A DNA stretch of 64,000 nt from NCBI GenBank assembly GCA_933228675.1, contig OW121744.1, positions 92,759,385 to 92,823,384 on the forward strand, given 5' to 3'. How positions within the stretch are numbered: the stretch's first letter is position 1; each line of letters opens with the position of its first letter. The notes beneath the pieces were generated by a model that had not been told where the DNA came from, did not search any database, and was given only the letters and a program-made list of their open reading frames with translations. Shown here piece after piece: positions 12,950 to 25,240 of the stretch. A program made the translations under genes and the position numbers. This DNA is from Stomorhina lunata (taxonomy: Eukaryota > Arthropoda > Insecta > Diptera > Rhiniidae).

Positions 12950-14340
12950 GTAATTCAATATAAAATTGCAACTTTTTCAAACAAAAATTATAGTTTTCTT
13001 AGTTTCTGAATGAGTTTTGCTTAGCTGCAATCATCCATCAAACCCACACACTGTTCTAAAAAGAAAGAAAGAAGAAAAAAAAAAAACTGCAATACAAATG
13101 GAAAATTTAACAAACCTTAAGTGACCAATCAATAAGGCGTTAGTGGTTCTCTAACAGGAAAAACTGACAGCAAAACAAATTTGTTCTCTTTTAAACTTCT
13201 CAACAACTTTTCCGACAAAACTGAAAAACAATTTTTTTTCTAAAAAAATTGAAGCAAAAAATGAAAGAATTTATGTACAGACAGGGGAAAAATTATGATT
13301 GATGTTAAACTGTCAACTGACAAAGCATTTTTCTTAGTTTGGTAAAAAAAAAATTCTAATAAAAAGGAAGAAGATTACTTTACACATTTTTTTCTAAAAC
13401 ATGTTTTCAGATTAAAAATAAAAAAAAAAAAAACAATATACAAAAATATTTACAAAATATTATTTAGCAAGTCAGAAGTTAAGAGAGCAAAACGTTAAAA
13501 GTCTTTTAGTTCAATTTTTCTTTCTTGATTTTTTTTTGCAAAATTTTCATTTTAAAGTAGATTTACAAAAGAAATTATGCATTTTACACATTTTTACAGG
13601 AAGAGAAGTGTAAGTTTTATGATACAGTCCTATTTAGTTGAATTTACCCAACAAAACGACTTAAGTAAAATGATTTTATTAAGCAAATTCATTATTTTTG
13701 TAATACTACAAAAATTTTCAAAAACTTATTTTACATATGAATGGGTATATCTTTTTGAACAGGACTGTATGTATGTGTTGGAACAATTGCTATAACACGT
13801 ATGACTTTGAGTATGAATAACAATAAATGAACAATAACATGGCATGCAACAAACTGCTCAAAATTTTGATGAAGATTAATGATAATAGCAGGACTAAATT
13901 TTTATTCATTCTAACTTACAAACTTTCATCATGAATTTTAAAATTGCAAAAAGAAATCCATTATTTAAAATATGAAAATACATATATTTTAATTTGGGAA
14001 AAATGTTTTAATACATCTAACAAGAAAACTAAATTATGAAAAATATACAACCAAGTTGATGATGATATAAAGGAAAACATTTATTTTATTGAAAAATGTA
14101 TTTTTAGCCTGCCAAAAATTACTTTTATACATATCTGTCTTAAATTTAGCTTGTAAAAAGCAAATGACGAGAAAAATTGTTGATGACAGCTGCTGAAATG
14201 ATTAATTTAGAGTAAAACAAGTGAAATTCTTAGAAGTATATTTTAAAACAGCGCAAAAGTTAGCTAAATTTTTAATATATTACAAATTTGTTTATGTACA
14301 GGTTGAAATTTATAGTGGTTTTAATGAAGATATAAATATT
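12950..14340. other. Gene-free interruption of block II
   Basis: No gene is visible. It carries the small TIR element at 13625-13767; the rest is AT-rich unique-looking DNA with several A-runs. Confidence 0.5.
13625..13767. mobile_element. Candidate Tc1/mariner-type MITE (143 bp)
   Basis: The ends are inverted copies of each other: CAGTCCTATTTA on the left and, reversed, CAGTCCTGTTCA on the right (10 of 12 match). Both are immediately flanked by TA (13623-13624 and 13768-13769). TA duplication with CAGT-type ends is the pattern of non-autonomous Tc1/mariner elements. There is no coding capacity. The TIRs are short, so a chance origin is possible. Confidence 0.5.
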
Positions 14341-16330
14341 TTTTAGAAAACCTTCATTTTGAAAATAGTTTGCCATATATCCTTTTTTAATATAATAAAA
14401 TTGCTTAAAATTAAGTGCTACTGGAAATTGAGTACAAATGCCCTGAAAACTTTATAAAAATTAATTTTTTTTTCTTAAAGTTAGTTATTTTTTCATGTTA
14501 TAAAAACTTAACCTAATGTTTGAAATATCCCAGTAAATTTATCACTACAAGTCAGCTCTAGAATAGTGTTTCTGCAATAAATTTTGAAATTTCTTAAAAC
14601 CAAAATAGTTTGTCATATATCCTTTTTTTCAAATTTATTTTTTTTTTGAAAATGCGTAAAATTTTTGCTTTTACTTTAAAATGTTAGGAAAATTGCACAA
14701 ATATTTTAATTATTCAAGAAAATTTATCAACACAAGTTATATTTTATGATTTATATTCATTAAATTCTCGAATTTTATAGTTTCAATATAGTTCTCCATA
14801 TGTCCTTCTAAAAAAACTCTCTAAATTACTTGAAATCCAATACAAATTCCTGGCTGCACTAAAATATTTAAAAAACTTTTTTTGTTTAGTTTTTCTTGAA
14901 AAATTTATTTAAAATTATACAAAGATTAAAATTTTTGAAAAAAAATTAGTAGTACAAGTTGTAATTAAAGCCCCAGAATAGTATGTTTTCAACAAATTTT
15001 CAAATTTTTTGACACCAACAAAGTTTGTCATATATCCTTTTTCCGAAGCTTTTATTAAAAGGAACTTAGTAAAAGTTTCTTACTAATCTTGATATTTCCT
15101 TAAAAAATTAAGTTGTTTCTTTAAAATATTTCCATTAAATGACACAAATATTTTCAATTTTTTTCTACCATAATTTTTTTTTTGAAAATTTTGTAATTTT
15201 TCTTAAAAATGGTTTTTTAAGTTATACAAAGATTTAAGTTATTGATGTAAATTTTTCACTACAAGTTGTTTCTTTAAAATGTTTCCAATAAATAACACAA
15301 ATATTTAAAATTTCTTTCCACAATAATATTTTTTTTTTGAAAATTATGTAATTTTTCTTTAAAATGTTTTTTTAAGTTATACAAAGTTTTAAATTAATGA
15401 AGTAATTTTCACACTACAAGTTGTATTTAAAGTACCAGAGTAGTATGCTTTCTACGAATTTTCGAATTTATTGATACCAACAAAGTTTGTCATATATCCT
15501 TTTTCCGAAACTCTTTAAATTATTTGGAATTAAGTAAAAATTTCTCACTATACTTAAAATTTCTTTAAAAAATTAAGTGTTTTCTTTAAAATATTTTCAA
15601 AATGCCAAAAAATATTTGAATTATTCAAGAAAATTTCACAATACAAGTTGTAGCTTATGGTCTAGAACATTTTTTAATCAATAAATTCTCGTTTTAAATA
15701 GTTTTAATTAGGTCTTCATTATATCCTTTTTCAAAACACTTCAAATTAATTCAAATTGCATACAAATTTCTTGCCGCACTAACATTTTTAGCAAAAATAT
15801 GTAATTTTTCTAAAAATGTTGTTTAAATTTATTCAAAGATTTAAATTATAGAAGAACATTTATGACTACAACTCGCAGTTTTTGTTCCCTAAAAACATAA
15901 CGTAAAATGTTTTTAAAAATATTTAATTTTGTTAAAATTTTTCAAATATCCTTTTTTTTAAGATTCTTAAAATGAAGTCAAATTTTAAGAAATAAACAAA
16001 AAACTATTGATTTTGTCATATAATTTTATTTTTCATAAAAAATTTGCATTTTTACTTATTTTTAATAAAATTTTTTCTAAAAATGTTTCACAAGTTTATA
16101 TTTAAAAAAAAATTAAATTAAAAACATGATTACAAGTCACAATTTCTATTCCTTAATAGTTTTCTGTCAACTTTTATTATAAAATTTAAAATCTGTTAGA
16201 GTTTGCTATATATCCTTTTTTAGGTTTCAAGAAGTTAATACGAATTTACAGCAAATTTTAAAAATTAAAATTGATGCTATTTCAAGTTTTATTTAATTCC
16301 ACAAAAATTCCAGCAAATAGCTTAAATGAA

Positions 16331-16368
16331 ATTTAAGATAAAATGCTACCAAGCATTTTATCTTAAAT
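16331..16368. repeat. Perfect 17-bp inverted repeat, 4-nt loop
   Basis: ATTTAAGATAAAATGCT and its exact reverse complement are separated only by ACCA. It sits between two box 1 copies of block II. It is too short for a normal animal pre-miRNA; its role is unknown. Confidence 0.75.
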
Positions 16369-17759
16369 AATTTGTCTTTAAATCACTAATATCCTTTTTG
16401 AGATATTAAAATTTCTTTGAAAACATGATGTTTTTCAACAGTTCTAAGTAGTATAGTGGTCTGTTGCTGATGTTTGTAAAGCAAAGTGAAAGGAAAAAAA
16501 ATATTTTTTTACAAAGTTAGCACAAATTTTTTTTAAATATTTTCCTTTTTTTAATTTTTGAACTGTTAAGGTAAAAATTTGTCTAAAAAAATAGAGTACA
16601 AGTCGTAGGTTCTACCTCTTAATTGCTTTCTGCAAAATTTTCATAAAAAATCATCTTGGCCAAAAAGTTTGTCATATATCCTTTTTGTGCAAGAAATCAA
16701 ATATTTTGTAAAAATGTAATAAAACGTACAAATACACACATAATGAATTCAAATAGTTAAAATATTTGTAAGAACTATTGTTTAACATAATTTTTTCTGT
16801 TCTTATAAATATTTTGTAAAAATTTTATTTACAACAATAGTAAACAAATATGATCACAAGTCGTATTACTTATTTCAGAAAATTTTGCCATACAAATATT
16901 ACAAGATTTCTCATTCCTGTCAAAGTTGTCCATATATCCTTTATGGGTGGTACTAATAAAATTTACGAAAATCCAAGTTATTTAACGGAAATAATTTTTT
17001 TTTAGGAGTTAAGTTAAAATTCTATATTAATCAAATTTTTCAGTTCTTTAAAAATTTATGACAATTTATGCGAAAATTTATTGACAATAATAGTCAAAGA
17101 ATATGATCACAGGTCGTAAAACTTTTTTCAGAAAATTTTGCCATAAAAGTTTAATATAATTTCTCAATTCTGTCAATGTTGCTCATATATCCTTTTTAGG
17201 TGGAACTAATAAAATTAACAAAAATAAAAGGAGTTTATTAGAAAATATATTTTCTTTTAAGAGTAAAATTAAAAATGCATATAAATCTAATTTTTTAAGG
17301 TGCTTTAAGTTTTAAGTGAAAATTTATTTACAACAATAGTAAAAAAAATAAGTTTACAGGTCGTATTACATATTTCAGAAAATTTTGCCATAAAAATTTT
17401 ACAAAGTTTCTCAATTCTGTCCATGTTGTCCATATATCCTTTTTGGGTGGTACTTATAAAAATAACGAAAATCGAAGGAATTTAATACAAAATAAATTTT
17501 ATTTTAAAGGTAAAATTAAAATTGTATATTTATCTATTTTTTTCAGTTATTTTCAATTTTTGGAAAATTTATTTACAAAAATAGTAAAAAATATGATCAC
17601 AAGTCGTATTATTTATTTCAGAAAATTTTGCCATAAACATTTAATATAATTTCCCATTCCTGTCAAAGTTGCACATATATCCTTTATGGGTACTACTAAT
17701 AAAATTAACTAAAATCGAGGGAATTTATTAGAGTAAAATTAAAAATGTATATAAATCTA

Positions 17760-18600
17760 AGATTTATTAAATTTAAAGGCCCACTTTACATCCTTTTCAT
17801 GAAATTGAAAAAAAAGAAATTTTCCTTTAATAGGCCATAAATCCAAAAAAATGTGTCATAAAATTTCATAGAATTTCTGTTATTTGTAGCAATAAATTAT
17901 GTGCTTAAAATCTTCCATAAATCAATCATTTGTATAAGAAAGGTCCTGTTATTCTTCCTCAAAAGAAATATATTTTTCTAAAAAATTATTAGCAAATAGC
18001 TCCTAAGCTATGACATATTTTCAATATGTTTACTGTCAGGATATGCTTTGATAGCATAAGCCTTGATGGTTGTTTTTCTCTAAAAATTTCTTTAGAAAAC
18101 TCATAATTTATTTAAAAAGAAACAAACTAAAAAAAATATGCCAATAAAATATATATTTATTGCGCTTTAAAAACTTTCCTAGAATAATCGTTAAAAAATA
18201 TTATACATAAAAAAAATGCGAAAAGGCAGGGTCTGTTTAGTCCTTATTGCTGTTATTTTAATATTCCAAGAAATGTTAATAATTCCTCGGTGTATACAAC
18301 CTTTGTCATACAAATGTCAGAAATACAGTCAAATATTTTAACGTATTAATGTTTGTAAATTGTAGAATTATTTATTATACAAAAACAAAAAAAAAAAAAT
18401 GTCCAAAAATTTGCGACAAGAGATTGTGTTAATAATGATTTAATGTTGCCTTAAGGTAGGCTACAAAAAATTGTCTGCTTTTAATAAATTATTTTTAGAT
18501 TTTTATTTAGTTATTATTTGCTAACAAGGCGCACTGTAATTTCATTTCGTAATTTCATATAATAAGGGGCTTAAAATAGTGAAGAAGATAACTTGAATCG
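17760..18600. other. Gene-free stretch
   Basis: AT-rich, with no gene and no recognisable box 1 copy. It separates block II part 1 from the CACGCCCAC repeat. Confidence 0.45.
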
Positions 18601-18609
18601 TAAGCTTTT

Positions 18610-20220
18610 AGTAAAAAATTCAAGTGCCACGCCCACTTTCCATATTAATCACATTGATTTCATCAAATGAAGGGAAAAACAAGGGATAATCTTTATAAAT
18701 AAGTTAAATTTAACACTCATAAATCATAACCGTAAAATATTATGAGGCGATCAATATATTTAAAAGTGGGCGTTAGACGAATATTTCTATGCGTTATAAA
18801 CATCAGTATACCCAAAGGGTATACCTTGTATACCCTTTCCACTTATAACATTATAATAAAAAGTGACACGTCCATGCAAAAAAAAAAAGAGAAAAAAGCT
18901 ACTAAATAACAAAAATTTACTTCTTTTTGAAAACTTTAATCATTTTGGCAGTATTTGAAAGAATTTAAACAAGTGCCACGCCCACTTTTAAATATTCCAA
19001 AAGAAATAATTCATAAATCTGAAAGTAAATATCATACAAAAACAAAATTGGTTAATATATTTTGTTTTGGTGGATATATCCAATAGACACTTACTCCTCT
19101 GACTTACATTGTTACACATAAAAATGTGCCACGCCCACCGCAAACTAATATATTTTGAAATATCAAAATATGTTCATAGCGATTTAATGAAATGTGTGGT
19201 CAACAAATAAAAGAAGCTAATAAATAACAAAAACTTACTTATTTTTAATCATTTTGGTGATATTTGAAAGAAGTTTACCAAGTGCCACGCCCACTTTTAA
19301 ATATTCCAATAGAAATAATTCAAAAATCCGAAAGTAAACATCATACAAGAACGAAATCTGTTGATATATTTTGTTTTGATGGATATATCGAATAGACATT
19401 TACTCCTTTAACCGAATTTGTTACAATAAAAAAAGCGCCACGCCCATCACAAAAAAACATTTTTAAAAATACCAGAATAGGTTCATAGCTACTTTATGAA
19501 GTATGTACTAAATAACAAATATGTTCTTCTTTTTGAAAACTTTTGTCATTTTGGCGATATTTTAAAGAAGTTAATATGTGCCACGCCCACTTTTAAATAT
19601 TCTAATAGAAATAATTCATAAATCAGAATGTAAACATCATACAAAAACGAAATTTGTTAATGTATTTTGATTTTGTGGATATATCCAATAGACACCTTCT
19701 CCTGTAACTATTTTTTTACAATAAAAATGGTGCCACGCCCACCACAAACCAGAATATATTCATAGACCTTACCTTTTTTGCTCGTGACAATCTGAAGGCG
19801 TTATTATTCCAATTTGTCTATATTTTTATTTTTTGCTTAATACATTCATTGTAATTATCTGATGTTGATTATAAACATAGACAAAAACACACGAGTCCTT
19901 TTTGATTTCAGTAATCATGTGTTTTAATAGCAAAGCACAGTGGGGCTATTGTATACAAAATTAAATAATGGAATGAGTTTTGGTATTTAATGACAGTTGT
20001 TTAGCAAAATAATTATTTTTTATAGGCAAGATTAAATGATTATAAGAATGAAAGTGCCACGCCCACCTTCCACATATGTATATTGTTATAAAATTCTAAA
20101 ATAGTTCTAAACATACGAGTTTTATCTAAACAAAAACTAATTTGGATAGAAATTTAAGAAAACGTTAACTAAAATATTGATTAGTTTGGGGGAAAATTCT
20201 ATAAATGCCACGCCCATGGC
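18610..20220 (+). repeat. Dimeric ~300 bp repeat with GCCACGCCCAC boxes
   Basis: GCCACGCCC occurs at about 18625, 18975, 19128, 19284, 19437, 19580, 19732, 20053 and 20207. In the central part, two kinds of box alternate. Those followed by TTTTAAATATTC lie at 18975, 19284 and 19580 (steps 309 and 296). Those followed by ACCGC/ATCAC/ACCAC lie at 19128, 19437 and 19732 (steps 309 and 295). Each ~300 bp unit also carries a GGATATAT word followed by CAATAGACA or a variant. The unit is thus a dimer. Function is unknown; the box resembles a GC-box/KLF-like binding site, which is inference only. Confidence 0.85.
18814..18838. repeat. Perfect 11-bp inverted repeat, 3-nt loop
   Basis: AAAGGGTATAC, CTT, then GTATACCCTTT. 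A short hairpin in non-coding DNA next to the CACGCCCAC repeats; no function is proposed. Confidence 0.7.
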
Positions 20221-20229
20221 CACTAATGA

Positions 20230-21260
20230 AGTTCTTAATAACAAATAATTTAAGATTATGATCTAATTTTAAGTATAACACAGAGAGTTATAATTGAAAT
20301 CATGAAATTTGATTTATATAAGAAGAACTATTAAATTTGACTTAAATCAGAAGAATAACTGAAATTTGGAATTATAAGCAGGTCAAGTTTAATGTTTACT
20401 TTAATGTACTCTAGAGAATTGAAGTAACTGAAAATAAAAGTCCTATACTCCTTAAAGAAATCAAAGGATTTTATATAAGGTAAAGTATGTAAAGTAAAAT
20501 GTAAAGTAAAGTAAAAATGTTTGCCAACTCTTTTGCAAAATTGTATTTTTCAAAAAAAAAAAAACATTATCAAATTACAATTATTGGTCCACACTCCCGA
20601 CACTGTGCAGCGCAACAGCACAATAACAAACCCCACAACAAAGAAAAAAATAATAATAATTATAATTTGGGGAATTGTAAATATAAAACGAATATAAAAA
20701 TATAAAATTTTATATACAAACAAATTTTCGTTTCATTTATATGCGTGTTTTTCTGTTATATTTTTATCTCTTAGATATATTTTTTTGTTCGTCCTTTTTT
20801 TTGAATTGTTATTATTTACTTTTGTTTTTGGTTTATTTTTATTTTCGTTATTTTTATGTGTATTTCTCTTGCTTCGTGTAACATAATATAAAAACATGAT
20901 AACACAAGCTTACCGAAAGGACGAGAAATTGTGTAAAAAACAAATAAACATTTCGAATAATATGAAAATATAACAATTGTTTTGAAATAAAGACAAAATA
21001 GAAAAGTTTAATAAAAACACAAGAAACGAAAAATATTCTATGAATACTTATATAGACCAAGTGATAGCATAGGCTATAAACGACACAATTCAAGGACATT
21101 TTATTTAATAATCATAATAAAATGCGTGAGTTTTTTTAGAGAGTTTTTTTCGTTTCTAGTTATTTTTTGCGGGGAATTGTACGAAAGTGTTAGGAAAATG
21201 TGGCCAAAGGTTGTAGTTTGTTTTAGAGATAATGTTGACCCAAAAAAATTTGGAAATATT
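20230..21260. other. Gene-free stretch
   Basis: AT-rich sequence with AAGTAAAGTAAA-type simple runs near 20480-20520. Short open frames here have no recognisable protein character. No RNA gene is seen. Confidence 0.45.
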
Positions 21261-21269
21261 TAACTCATG

Positions 21270-23960
21270 GGTGTAGTTTCCTATATATCCTTATTTTATG
21301 ATATTATAAAATGTTAAATTTTTTTTAATTAAACCATGACTTATAGTTTTTACTGCATTTTTTAATTTTCTAAAACGGTTTTTCTATTATTTGGCCGTAT
21401 GTCCTTTATTTGTGTTCTCTGAAAGATGTCTTTTATTTGAGAGAAATTCATCAAAAACTTATTAATCAAAGTTTTTACTTAAAATAACAATTTAAAACCA
21501 AAAGCTATAGATTTTTCAATCAAATCTTTTGAAGCCCATTTCTCAAGTCATTTTTGTATATCTTTGATCGTTAAGAAGTTGGTGATATATCCTTTATTTT
21601 GTGTTTACAAAAAAAAAATGATTTCTACGTTATACAAATCTGCTTTATTTTTTTTAAATTTGTCTGAAACTTAAATAAAAAAAAATGAATTTTTCTTCAT
21701 TTTTTTTTTTTATTTTCTTAACAAATAAAGTTTCAGCTGTTCTTTAATTTTACTTTATTTCTGCTCACAACTTGTAGTTGTTAATCTAGTTTTCATTTTC
21801 TAAAACAAATTTGAAAAATCTTTGATCCTTCAAAAGTTTTTCATATATCCTTTATTTTCGTTTTCCTTAAATCTGTTTAAAATTCAAGACCAACGCTCAA
21901 CAGATCTTTAAATGTTATTATAAAGCCAAATTACTTCATTTTTTTTTATTTTAAGCTAAATATAAAATTTTTCTTATCAAAAGTATCGAAAACAGCTGCA
22001 CCATTTTAGACAAAAGTAAGTGACATTTAAAAGTTTTTGAAACAAAGATCTTATTAATAAGAAAAAAGACATCCTAAATTGAAGAAAACTACATTTATTT
22101 TATTTTAATTTGTCTAAAATTAGTTTGATTAAAATTTTCTCTTATTTTCTCTGATTAAAATTTTATCTTAACAATAAGTGTCCAACCATTACTTGATTTT
22201 TAATTTAAAAGCGGTCACAACTTGTCTTATTTACACTAGATTAATTTCACTAAAAATATGTTTGAAAATCCTTGATCCTTTAGAAGTTTGTCAAATATCC
22301 TTTATTTTCGGTTCCATTAGAATTAATTTAATGTTCAAGAAAAATGTTTAGCAGAATTTCTAATTGACTTTTTTAATTAAAATACCTTTTTGAATTAAAT
22401 CTTGCTTTTACGACAACTTTTTATATTTCTCTAAAAAAAATATGGCCAATAAGTTCTTAATTATTATTTTTTTTTTACATGCTCAAAACTTGTAATTTTT
22501 ACTCTTATTGAATTTTACTAAAAATATTTTTTTAAATCTTTGATCCTTTAGAAGTTCGTCATATATCCTTGATTTTCAATTCAATAAGAATATATTCAAA
22601 GTTCGAAAAATATGTATAGACAAATTTCCTATTTATTGTTCAAGTGTAATACCTCCGAACCTTTACATTTTTCATCTATTACTTTCTTTTGTGTCAGTTT
22701 TTTATATATCTCTAAAAAATAAAATATCAGTTCATTAGAATATATTCAAAATTCAAGAAAAATATATAGAAAAGTTTTCAATTTAGTTTTTAAGGTAAAA
22801 TACCTCCGAAATTTAACATTTTAGATCTAAATCTTGCTTCAAGGCAATTTTTTATATTTCTCAAAAAAAAAAAAGAAAAAATAGTGCTAATCTGTTCTTG
22901 ATTTTTTATTCAAACATGCTTACAGCTTGTAGCTTTAAGTCTTGTTTAATTCTACTAAAAATTTTTTTTAAATCTTTAATCCCTTAGAAGTTCGTCATTT
23001 ATCCTTTATTTCGATTTTCATTAGAATATATTCAAAGTTCACGAAATATGTTAAGCAGAATGTAGAACTTATTTTTTTAAAGTAAAATACCTCCGAATCT
23101 TTAGATTTTAGATCTAAAACTTGATTTTATGGCAATTTTTTATATTTCTCTAAAAAATTAAGGCTAATCAATTCTTGATTTTTTATTCAAACATCCTCAC
23201 AAGTTGCAGATTTTACTTTAGTTTAATTCAACAAAAATTATTTTTGAAAACAGTTGATCCTTTAGAAGTTGTTCATATATCCTTTATTTTTGTTTTCTTT
23301 AAAATTAATATAAATAAAAAAAATACATATCAGACTTTAAAAAAAAATTTCCTTTCTTCAAAATTTCTTTATATATTCAATAATTAAGTATCATTTCATG
23401 ATTTTCTTAACAAAAAAGACAAAATAGCTGCAAAGTAAGAAAAAAATGTATATCAGACTTTCCAATCTTATTTCAAAACAAAATTCCTCTACATGTTTTC
23501 ATTTTAAAAATTTATTTATATGTTTTATTTTTAAAAATTTCATACATATAAAACTTAAAAAATCTTTATTTTTAATTCTAACTTGCTCACAACTTGTAGC
23601 CTTTACTCTAGTTTCATTTACTTAAAATATTTTTCAAAATAAGTGATCCTTTTGAAGTTGCTCACATATCCTTTATTTTTGTTTTCTTAAAAATTAATTT
23701 AAATTTCAAAGAAACTACACAACAGACTTTTTAAACGTATCTTAAAGCTAAATTTCTTTATATTTTTTATAATTTATATAACATTTAATTTTTGCCGTGT
23801 TTTTTTAGTTTTTCTCACAAATAAAGCTGAAACTGTTCTTTATTTTAAATTCTAATACGCTCACAACTTGTAGTTTTTACTCTAGTTTAATTCTATTAAA
23901 AATATTTTCGAAAAAATGTGATCCTTTAGAAGTTCCTTATATATCCTTTATTTTCGTTTT
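21270..23960 (-). repeat. Two-box repeat family, block II part 2 (- orientation)
   Basis: About ten copies of ATATATCCTTTATTTT lie near 21289, 21403, 21591, 21849, 22299, 22567, 23003, 23281, 23670 and 23945, usually preceded by GATCCTTTAGAAGTT. The second box appears as CACAACTTGTAG about 70-110 bp to the left (for example 21770, 23585 and 23870). Copies lacking a recognisable box 1 seem to fill the wider gaps. Reverse-complemented, this subfamily matches the GGATATGTGACAAGCTTCTTAAGGAT type of block III. Confidence 0.8.
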
Positions 23961-23964
23961 CTTA

Positions 23965-25240
23965 AAAATTAATTTAAATCTCAAAATAAATACATAGCTG
24001 ACTTTTTAATTTCATTTTACTTTATATTTTCCTGTTTTAAGCAAGATTTTTTAAAAAAGAAACCTTAACAGCTGCATGATTTTGCATAATAAATGTAGAC
24101 ATTTTCTTAATTTTGCTTAAAAATGATATCTACGAAAAATCTTGTTAAAAATTGGCCATATTTCCTGTTTTTTATTTGTAACACGTATTTTAACATATAT
24201 TTATTATTAATAGCTCTTAAAATTTCGTTTTGATTTCAGAGAATTTTATGAAAATATCTTTCAACATTTTAAGGATACATAATAAATGTTTTAATATTGG
24301 CAGGCGTTGACATAATGAAACATATTGCAATGAAATCAATATCATTAAAATTTTATAAAGGATATATGTATTTTAAATTTCAATATTTTGAACGTTTGAG
24401 TAAGTTTTTATATTCAAATGTGTAGGCCATAAATTTATGTATGCCTTTAACTTATTTTATTTATTATGAAATTATACAAATACCACAATCAACAATTATT
24501 TTGAGGTTAGTTATTTATTGTGGGTGTGTGTGTGTGTATTTTATTTTTAAATTAATTGATTGATTTGTTTTACTATTTGTCTAACAATTTCCAAAGCATA
24601 TTTTTAGGTGACATTTATATACATATGTATATAAAAACTAATACATTTATAAGTTTAGAAAAATATTTGTTTAATATCGATATGTTCTTGTATTTTCATA
24701 CCCGAGTTTTTGGTTGTTATAGAAATTTTTTGGTGACAACAAAAATAATTGATAATTTGTCTACCAAAATAACAAACAAAAAAAAAACTAAATATATATG
24801 TTCATATTTTTATAACAAAAAAAAAGCAATTAATAAAAAAAAATTTAGTAACTATTATTAGCCTTTTGTTTCGACTTAATTACTAAAGTGTGGGCGAAAA
24901 TATGTAAGAGTCCTTGAATGACACTAATTAAAATACAATTTTTTTCTATATTTTTCTCAATCAAAGGCAATTAAATTACAATAAAAGCCACATAAAGGAT
25001 ATGTGTTTATGTAATGGTTAATTTGGTAATTTAAAAGCAAATATTTCAATGCTTTTTCAAACGTGCAACAAATTATAGCACGAAGGTCAGCTACAGGATT
25101 ATGTTGCTGGTTTCGAAAAGAGAACTCAACAATTAAGAGCTTTAGCAAATGAAATGTTCAATTTTAAGCTAAACTATTAATAACTTGTTTGAATAAAAGT
25201 ATGATATTTCAATACAAATTATTCGAAGGAAAAAAATTCT
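23965..25240. other. Gene-free switch region between blocks II and III
   Basis: No gene is seen. The first + oriented GGATATATG after the inverted block lies near 24360. A short GT repeat lies at 24524-24538. Confidence 0.5.

Larger units (their letters stand above)
10790..17700 (-). repeat. Two-box repeat family, block II part 1 (- orientation)
   Basis: About 23 copies show the reverse complement of box 1 (CATATATCCTTTTT). CC lies near 10829, 11009, 11290, 11556, 11832, 12063, 12334, 12607, 12893, 14379, 14620, 14803, 15035, 15496, 15724, 15949, 16214, 16394, 16680, 16938, 17191, 17438 and 17681. Spacing is about 230-290 bp at 11.3-12.9 kb and 243-258 bp at 16.7-17.7 kb. In 11.2-12.6 kb the second box appears as TACGATATGTAATTTGGTG, about 85 bp to the left of box 1; this is the mirror of CGTATCGTAAGC in block I. 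In 14.4-15.6 kb it becomes CACTACAAGTTGTA. The shared geometry shows that this is the same family inverted. Confidence 0.85.
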
